A DNA stretch of 45,652 nt, from assembly GCA_019752375.1 (NCBI GenBank), contig JAIEMG010000252.1, positions 1 through 45,652 of the forward strand, given 5' to 3'. The notes under the pieces were generated by a model. It ran no database searches, was not told where the DNA came from, and worked only from the letters and a program-made list of their open reading frames with translations. The DNA comes from Gemmataceae bacterium (GTDB lineage: Bacteria; Planctomycetota; Planctomycetia; Gemmatales; Gemmataceae). Made by a program: the position numbers and the translations under genes. Below are positions 8,506 through 16,800 of the stretch, piece after piece; the first letter of the stretch is position 1, and the number at the start of each line of letters is the position of its first letter.

Positions 8506-10695
8506 ATGGCCTGGTTTCAAACCGAAAACCTGCGCATGGACGTGGAAAAGAAGGACGTCGGCGTCCTTTGGCTTGACACGGCGGGCCGACCGGTCAACGT
8601 CTTCACGCCGCGGATGATGGCCGACCTGGACGCCCTCTTCGATCGCATCCTGCAAGCCCGCCCCTTTCAAACCTTGATCATTCGCAGCGCCAAACCCTCG
8701 GGCTTCATTGCCGGTGCGGACATTCACGAATTCACGAAGATCCAGAGTCCCGAAGAAGCGAGTGAGCTTTCCGCCCGCGGCCAGCGCCTGTTCACGAAGC
8801 TGGCCACGCTGCCAGTCCCGACCATTGCCGTCGTTCAGGGCGTGTGCCTGGGCGGCGGCCTGGAGTTCGCCCTGGCTTGCGATTACCGGCTCGCCATCGA
8901 CGATCCAAAGACACAGATGGGGCTTCCCGAGGTAGAGCTGGGTCTGCTGCCTGGCTGGGGCGGTACACAGCGCTTGCCGCGTGTCGTCGGCCTGGAGCCA
9001 GCGCTTAAGATGATCCTCGGCGCCCGCCGTCTGAAAGCGGCCGAAGCGCTGCGCTGGGGACTGGCTGACGCCTTGGCGAGCAGCGACTTCGATGCCGTGC
9101 TGGCGGGACTGATTGCGAAGGCGGCCAGCAATGGGAAAGCGCAACGAACCGGGCTGCCGTTGCTCAACTGGCGTCAGCGCCTTCTCGAATCGACGGCGCT
9201 CGGCCGCGCTTTGATCTTCCGCGGCGCCGAGCGAATCCTGCGGCAGCGTGTTCCGGACGACATGCCGGCGCCGGCCGAAGCCCTGGAAGCCGTGCGCCGA
9301 GGAATCAAGCAGGACATGCCCGCGGGTCTGGCCTACGAGCGCGAGGCGAGCGGTCGACTGGCAACCTCGCCTGCCTGTCACAACCTGGTGAACCTGTTCT
9401 TTCAGCGTGAGAAATCGCGCAAGCTGCCGGCGGAAGTGCGCGCCGACCTGGTGGTACCGATCCGGCGCGTCGGCGTCGTCGGCGCGGGTACAATGGGCGC
9501 CGGCATCGCCCAGCTCGCGGCCGTCAAAGGCTTCGAAGTCGTCGTGCAGGAAGTCAACGACGCCGCCCTGGCAGCCGGCATGAGCAAAATTCAAGCGCTC
9601 TTCGACAAGGCCGTGGAACACCGCGTGCTCTCCGCCGAGGAAGCCAGGCACAAGATCGCCGCCATCCGGCCGACCACGACCTGGCAGGGCTTTGGCAACG
9701 TGGACCTGGTGGTCGAAGCGGCCATCGAGGACCTCGACGCCAAGCGAGCGATCTTCCGCGAGCTGGAACAACGCACGAAGCCGACGGCGCTGCTCGCCAC
9801 CAACACGTCGTCCCTGCTCGTGGAGAACCTGCACGAAGGCCGCGCGCATCCGGAGCGCGTGGGCGGTCTGCACTTTTTCAATCCCGTCCACAAGATGCCG
9901 TTGATCGAGGTCGTCCGCGCGCCGGCGACCGACGATGCCGCCGTCGCCACGCTGGCACGCTGGGCCATCGACCTCGGCAAGATGCCGGTCATCGTCAAGG
10001 ACAGTCCGGGATTCGTCGTCAATCGCATCTTGATGCCGTACTTGAATGAAGCAGTCCTCGTGATGGGCGAGGGGCATTCCGCACCCTACGTTGATCGGCT
10101 GATGCGAAAGTTCGGCATGCCAATGGGGCCATTGGAATTGCTCGACCAGATCGGGCTCGACGTCGCTGCTCATGTGGAGCAGTCGATGCGGCCCGCGTTT
10201 GCGGGTCGCTACACGCCTAATCCTTGCTTCACTCGCATGCGCGAACGTGGCTGGTTGGGAGAAAAGTGCGGCGTCGGCTTCTATTGTCATCACGGAAAGT
10301 CGAGGAAGCCGAATAACGCCGCTCGCGGCGCTTTTCCGAAGGACGAAGGTAAATATCCCGTGGCCTTCCGGCATCCCGGCACGGTGAGTGGCACTGCACT
10401 CGCCGACCGGCTTGTCCTGCTCATGGTGAACGAGGCTGCGGCATGTCTGGGGGAAGGATTGACGTCCAGTGCCGAAGCCATCGACGCGGCAATGGTCTTC
10501 GGCACCGGCTGGGCGCCCCATCGCGGCGGTCCTCTGCACTACGCCGATCATCGTGGTCTGCGCGAGATCGTCAAACGCCTGGATGAATTTACGCAAAACG
10601 ATGGTCCCCGCTTCGAGCCCTGCACCGAACTTCGCCGTCGTGCGGAAGCAGGGGAGGGATTTTACAGAGGAAGCGAAGTCCCCGCTCATGTATAA
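8506..10695 (+). CDS. fadJ: Enoyl-CoA hydratase / 3-hydroxyacyl-CoA dehydrogenase
   Basis: A 729-residue bifunctional enzyme (FadJ/FadB alpha type) for the hydration and NAD-dependent oxidation steps of beta-oxidation. Residues about 15-210 are the crotonase domain, with the oxyanion-hole stretch SGFIAGADIHEF, GVCLGGGLEFALACDYRLA and LPEVELGLLPGWGGTQRLP. The Rossmann motif VGVVGAGTMGAGIAQLA lies near residues 324-340, and the 3-hydroxyacyl-CoA dehydrogenase part continues with GGLHFFNPVHKMPLIEVV. The ATG at 8506 follows a perfect AAGGAGG (8491-8497) by 8 bases; upstream in-frame starts would run into the inverted repeat. It is preceded by a FadI-like thiolase and followed by the ETF/dehydrogenase fusion, giving a full pathway. 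Confidence 0.93.
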   Translation: MAWFQTENLRMDVEKKDVGVLWLDTAGRPVNVFTPRMMADLDALFDRILQARPFQTLIIRSAKPSGFIAGADIHEFTKIQSPEEASELSARGQRLFTKLATLPVPTIAVVQGVCLGGGLEFALACDYRLAIDDPKTQMGLPEVELGLLPGWGGTQRLPRVVGLEPALKMILGARRLKAAEALRWGLADALASSDFDAVLAGLIAKAASNGKAQRTGLPLLNWRQRLLESTALGRALIFRGAERILRQRVPDDMPAPAEALEAVRRGIKQDMPAGLAYEREASGRLATSPACHNLVNLFFQREKSRKLPAEVRADLVVPIRRVGVVGAGTMGAGIAQLAAVKGFEVVVQEVNDAALAAGMSKIQALFDKAVEHRVLSAEEARHKIAAIRPTTTWQGFGNVDLVVEAAIEDLDAKRAIFRELEQRTKPTALLATNTSSLLVENLHEGRAHPERVGGLHFFNPVHKMPLIEVVRAPATDDAAVATLARWAIDLGKMPVIVKDSPGFVVNRILMPYLNEAVLVMGEGHSAPYVDRLMRKFGMPMGPLELLDQIGLDVAAHVEQSMRPAFAGRYTPNPCFTRMRERGWLGEKCGVGFYCHHGKSRKPNNAARGAFPKDEGKYPVAFRHPGTVSGTALADRLVLLMVNEAAACLGEGLTSSAEAIDAAMVFGTGWAPHRGGPLHYADHRGLREIVKRLDEFTQNDGPRFEPCTELRRRAEAGEGFYRGSEVPAHV

Positions 10696-10716
10696 GTGCG
10701 GTTGAACCAACGGATG

Positions 10717-10770
10717 CTAGCCCGAAGCGCCGGCGAGGGACGACTTCACCTCCTCCGTGCCTCGGGCTAG
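10717..10770. repeat. Inverted repeat between fadJ and the fusion gene
   Basis: CTAGCCCGA (10717-10725) and TCGGGCTAG (10762-10770) are perfect complements. The left arm continues as AGCGCCGGCGAGGGA. 'CTAGCCCGAAGCG..GCGAGGGA' resembles an intergenic repeat I associate with planctomycete genomes. The right half looks eroded, so this may be a decayed copy. It sits 21 bp after the fadJ stop and 46 bp before the fusion gene start. Confidence 0.7.
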
Positions 10771-10816
10771 TTGTGCTGAATGCCCTCAAAGATGCGCAGG
10801 CAAGGAGCGAGCCCGC

Positions 10817-13800
10817 ATGAGCTCATCGAACTTTGACGTGGTGGTCGTCGGCGCCGGGGCGGCGGGGCTGACGGCGGCCATCGGACTGGCCCGTGCCGGA
10901 TTCGCCGTCGCCGTCGTGGAAGCGGCCTCCTTTCCCGGTGCCGAGAACTGGTCCGGCTGCGTCTACTTCTGCGAGAACCTCGTCCATCCCGATATCCTGG
11001 GTCCTGAAGGCGTCGAGGCGCTGGCCTGGGAACGCCGGCTGGTCGAACGCGGAGCCTTCGCCACCGACGGGCACAGCCTGCTTGGCATGACCTATCGCGA
11101 TTCCGGGGCGTTTCGCCACTGCTACACCGTCCTGCGGCCGATCTTCGATCATCACGTGGCGCAGATGGCCGTCAAGCTCGGCGTCGCGCTGCTTGCCGAG
11201 ACCACGGCCGAAAGTCTGATCCGCGAGGGCAGCAAGGTCATCGGCGTCTGCACCCAGCGCGGCGCGATCTACGCCGATCTCGTCTTCCTGGCCGAGGGCG
11301 ACGCCTCGCACCTGGTCACCCGCGAGGGCTACGAGCGCTATACCGACGCCCGCGAGGCGCCCAAGTTCCTGCAAGGCATCAAGCAGGTCATCGAGTTGCC
11401 GCCGGGCGTCATCGAGGACACGTTCGAGGTCGGCCCCGAAGAGGGCGTCGCCTACGAAATGCTCCTGCGCAACGGCAGCCTGCGCGGCCGCAGCGTCCGT
11501 CTGAACATGGGTGGATTCGTTTATGCCAACCGCCAGAGCCTCTCCGTCGGCCTGGTGCTGCCGGCCGACAACCTGAAGGACCATTTCGGCGGTGATCCGA
11601 ACCTGCTGATGGAGTGGTTCTCGCAGTTGCCGGTGCTGCAGCCGTGGCTCAAGCATGGTCGCAAAGGCACGTTCGGGGCGAAGATCATTCGCGGCGGCGG
11701 TGCCAAGGACATCCCGCGCTTGATCGACGACGGCCTGGCCATCGGCGGCGCCGCCAGCGCCATCGGCATTGACTTTCCATACCCGAACTTCACCGGTCCC
11801 GCGACCGGAATGGGCCTGCTCCTCGTCCAGGCCGCCAAGAAAATTCGCGCGGAGCGCGGCGCCTTCACGCAAGACGCGCTGCGACAGCACTACCTCGAGC
11901 CGCTCCAGAAGACGCACTACTGGAAGGACGTGGAATTCCTGCGCAGGTGGCCCGCTTACGTGAAGCGCACGCAGGTTTTCTTCGGCCGCAACATCGACCT
12001 CAGCCTGGGCACCGCGTATGTCTGGTCACGCCCCGGCCAGTGGTTCCTGTCGAAGTGGTTCAACTGGTTGCGCGTGGCCTGGCACATTGCCGGCCCGACC
12101 CACTGGAACGAGCTGCGCTCCGATCAACGCCACCTGGTCCGGGCTCTCCAGCTCGGCGAAGTGATCGGCCGGCCAGGCCTGGGCCGGCTGCTGCTCGACG
12201 GCGCCGTCAATGCGCTGCGCGATCTGTTCGGCAGCCCTCGACCCGACTTGCCCGCGGCGGGCACGGTGCAACTGCACTACAGCGTCGACGGCGGCGCGGA
12301 ATTGATGGGGCAACCGCCACGGCTCTTTCGCCGCTGGTTCCAACGGTTCACCCCTGTACTGGCGTCGGCCGCGCGGCGGGTCTACATCAACGACAGCGAG
12401 CCGCTTGCCTACAAGATGCACGGCGCGATCAGCCTGATGCTGCGGCAGTTGAACATGCTTGACCTGATGGGCGCGGGCATGCTGAGCATCGCAGCCGGCG
12501 TCAGTACCGCATTCCTGCTGGGCTGGGACCGGCTGCGCGGGCTGTTTCGCAAGCGCCGCTCCGATCCGACCGCCCTGGGCGGCTATCCGCGCTACACCGA
12601 GGCGGCGCGGAAGGCAACGGACTTGACGCCCATTGTCGCTACCGCAGCGCAGCAGTGGGAAGGCCGGCTCGGTCAGCTCGCCTATCAGACCGTGAAGGCA
12701 TCGCACATCCACGTGCTGTGGCCCAAGACGCTGGCGGACAAGAACGCGGTCGTCAACCAGGGACTTTGGCACGTCTGCCCGGCGCACGTCTACGAAGCGC
12801 GCGTGAATCCCCAGGGGCAGCTGCAGGTCGTCGTCAACTTCGAGAATTGCATCAAGTGCGAGACCTGCTGGCGCACCAGCGACCTGGTCGACTGGGCGCG
12901 CGACGGCCAGCACCGGTTCATCTATCCGATCCGCACGCCGGTGGTGACGCGGCTGCTCGCGGCCATGCAGACCACTGCTCTCAGTCGTCCGACGGCCCCG
13001 CAGCGCGTCGATGCGTGGGAGACTGTCGTCCGCGACCTCGAGAAGCGCCTGCGCGCGGACCGCCCGGGCAACGGCAACGTCCAGAGTGCCGCGGAGGTGG
13101 CGGAGCTGCAGACGCTTCTCGAACGCCTGCGCCTCAAGCTGGAAGCCTTCGACGAAGCGCTGGCCGAGGAACCGCGGACCGTGGACCGGGCGCGGGCCGA
13201 TTACCTGGAGATGCTGGCACGCTATGCCCAGCAAATCGCGGTCCGCATTGCCGAGGTGTTGCGCGGCAGTGCGCTGGCCAACCATTCGCACCCGAGCTTG
13301 CAAAAGGCCCACGAGAAGCTGGCTGAACTGGCCGGCGCACTGGTGCTGCGCGCCGAGCAGCGTGCTCGGCGCACCTGGGATCAGCATTACGCATGGGCAG
13401 CCGCCGACGGCCGGCAACTGCGCGCCCATCACATGATCGGCCTCGACCGCTACCTGCGCGTCATCGGCAAATCGCTGCCCGCCCATGCAGTGGCGCCGGA
13501 CCCGGTCAAGGTCTGGTTGCAGTCCGAGAATGATGCCGTTACCAACGCGGACGTCCTCCAGCGCTGGTCCGCGAAGTTGGATGCCGTGTTCCCCGGCGGT
13601 GCCTGGCGCGATCTCGAACGGCAGACGCCCCTGACCAAGGAACAGGATGCGGGGCTGCGCGACCTGCTTGCTCAAGTCCCCGCGCTGGATCCGAACAACC
13701 TCGCGGGCACCCTCCATCCGCCGATTCGCAAGGCGCTGCTGGCAGAGCTGGCGCGGCGCGATCCGTCGCTGGCCTACCGAGCCGCCTGCCATCTCTGGGC

Positions 13801-16800
13801 GCGCGACCTGGCCCGCCTTTCCGGAGCGGCCGCACTGGGGAAAGCGTGCCAGCGTTGGACGCGCGGCGACGAATGGGCCTGCTTCGCCGCGGCGGATGCG
13901 GTGCAGACATTCGGCACCGGCTGGAAGGGCGAAATCCTCTTCGTGCCCGCCGCTCGGGCGAGCAGCTTGCTACTCCTGGTGGGCGATCAGCTGGCCGTGA
14001 TTCGGCTATCTCCATCGGAGACACGGCCGGGACTGCACGTCGACCCCCTTCTCACACTTGGACTGCGCGGTGCCGGTATGGCACGCATCCGTCTGGACAA
14101 TTTCGTGCTCGGGGACGAGCGCGCCGCCGTCGACCGCGATCGCATTCGGCGGGCCTGGAGCGTCCTGAGCAGTGCGGACCTCACGTCAATTGCGTTCGGC
14201 ATGGCGGACCAGCTGTGCCGGCGGACAATTGCCCACGCCACCAGTCGCGTTCAGTTCCCGGGCCTCTTCCACGACGAGCAGTCCCGCGACACGATCGGCA
14301 AGTTTGGCGCGGTCAAGAAGATGGTCGCCGAGATGGGCGCGCGGCGTCTCCTGATCGAGACGCTGGACCACGTGCTGTCGCCGACTGATTTCTCGTCGCC
14401 GTCCGTGGCGCAGGCGGGGCTGATCAAGAAGGTCGTTTCGGAAGCACTGGGCACCGCACCCGGCAGCCTCTCCTACAACGCGGGCCAGGTCTTCGGCGGC
14501 ACCGGCTATTCCGAGGACGACATCCTGTCGAAGTTCTACCGCGATGCCTCCGCATGGCGTTTCCTCGGGCCGACGAACGTCGAAATCGGCCGGCGTCATG
14601 GCGACGAGCTGTTGCGCGGCTGGCGGCCGGACGGGCAGAAGCTTGCCGCACTGCGCAACGAGGCCGAACTGTTCGATCAGCTCGCGCAGCGCAAGGCACT
14701 CCAGGCGGAGCTCGACGAGGTTCGCGTGGTGCGCTCTCGGCTGCGCGGCATGGTCAACGAATGGCTGGCCGCGGTCGACGTGTCCGCGGGCTCGCGCGCC
14801 ACGCCCGTCACCGTACGGGGAGCGGATGGCCGGTTCTCGCTGGGCGCTCGCGCCCTGGCCGAGGTCAGCGAGGGACTTGCCCGCCAGGACGCCCACCTGC
14901 TTGCCAGCAAGGCACTGCTCTTGCGGTTGCACGCCCGGCTCGAAGAAGGCCTGCCTTCCGAAATCGAGACGGCCTTGGTCCGCGTCTGGCTCGAGGATGC
15001 TTCGGTGGCGATGGAAGAATTTGAGAGCAACCTGCGCCACCACTTCGCACAGGCCGGCGCGGCAGGCGAGCAGCCGGTCGTCGAACCGAGTGCCGGCTTG
15101 CCGACCACGAACTACCGCGACTTCCTTGCGTCGCCCGCGCCGTACGATTCCGGCGATTTCCTCGAACAACCCGTGGACTTGCTTCAGCCGCGCCTGGTGC
15201 CGGAGATGATCGAGTCCGATCCGGTCCTGAAGGCACGCGATGAGGAGTTCCGCACGCTGCTGGCAGGATACTTCGGCCAGCCGCGGCCCGACGGGCTGTC
15301 GTACGAACGCCACATCGAACGCCAGCATCGTCCCGACGAGCAAGACCTCGACTTCTGCCGACGGCACGGCTTCTTCCGCATGCCGATTCCACCGGACCTC
15401 GGCGGCGAGGGGCGGCAGAAGGTCGATTACTACCTGCTGACCACCAACGCCCAGCGTCTGGCTGACGTCGGTATCTCGCTGGCGATCCAGGCGAATACCA
15501 GCATCGGCACCACGCCCGTGCTGCTCGCACACGACAAGGACCTGCCCAAGGCACAAAAGGACCTCGGGCCCTTCGTTGGCGATACGTCTCTGCAATCGGA
15601 AATCCGCACCAAGCTCGAAGAACTGGTCGGCCCGCTGAGTGACGCCGATCCACGCCGCATCGAGCAAGCGTATCGCGAGCTGAACAAGCGATTGGAAGAG
15701 ACCGTTTTCGCCAAGCCGGTCCTTCGGGTGCTTGCCCATCGCTTCGCCGAGGCCTGGGGCCAGGCGGGGCGCGCGGGCAAGGAGTTCGACCTGCCGACGT
15801 TTCGACAACGGCTGGCGGAATCGCTCAACCACTGGAAGGACGCGTGCGGCCGGGCCGAGGAGATGCACGGCGAGATGCCGCGCCGCCGGCAGGCTTGCGA
15901 TCAATTCCTGCGCTGGGTTTCCAGCGGCCAGATCTCCGCGTTTGCACTGACGGAACCATCCGCCGGTTCGGATACGGCACGAGTGGCGACGCGCGCCGTC
16001 CTTCGCTCCGTGGCGGTGGAGCGCGAGGCGAATGGTACGCTGCGGTTTGTACCCTTCGGAAGCAAGGAACCGCGCATTCTCCTCGACGCGGCCCGAATGG
16101 AATTTCGCAAGGACGAGGGCGGGGTGTACCGCGCCTATTATCGGAGCACGGAGGGCGCGGAGCCGTCGCGGATTCACTTCGACGAGTACGACTACGAGAC
16201 CGATGCAGCCGACTGTAAACGCTATTACGAGCGCGGCGGTCAGCGCGTCCACTTCACGGACATCGCCCAGGTGCGGGAGCGCGGCGGTCGCTCGTGGTAC
16301 GACTACTGGGAGCTGACCGGCGCCAAGATGTGGATCACCAACGGGCGCATGTGCGGCATCATGTGCCTCTATGCCAAGACGGAAGAGGGGATCACTGGTT
16401 TCATCGTCGATCGCCATGCCGAAGGCCTCATCGTCGGCAAGGACGAGGAGAAGCTGGGCCAGTGCGGGTCGCCGACCAACGAGCTGTCGTTGCAAACCGT
16501 GCGTGTGCCGCGCGAGAACGTCATCGGCCTCGAAGGCCGCGGCCAGGTCAATGCCCTGGAAACTTTGAACGTCGGCCGGGCCGGCCTGGCGATGTCGGCG
16601 ATGGCACAGATGCAGGGATTGATCGAGCAAAGCCGATCATTTGCGCAGACCGCGTACGGCGACGTGCCGGACTGGGTGGCGTGGCGTCTGCAGCGCATGG
16701 AAGAGGAACGCTTTACTTCCGAGGCGCTGGCGTTCGAAGTCATCGGCCGCTTCGAGCATCCGCAGACCAAGTCGGGCCGAATGGAATCGGCGATTTCCAA

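Noticed and set aside
8446..10710. 754-codon open frame on the minus strand opposite fadJ
   Set aside because: The fadJ motifs on the plus strand are unambiguous; this is a shadow.
10757..10816. Upstream GTG start adding 20 residues (PRASCAECPQRC) to the fusion protein
   Set aside because: It lies in the inverted repeat and lacks a ribosome-binding site, whereas ATG 10817 has AAGGAG at good spacing and begins the FAD-binding fold at the usual distance.
14186..16630. 814-codon open frame on the minus strand opposite the fusion gene
   Set aside because: Same reason: a high-GC antisense shadow with no motifs.
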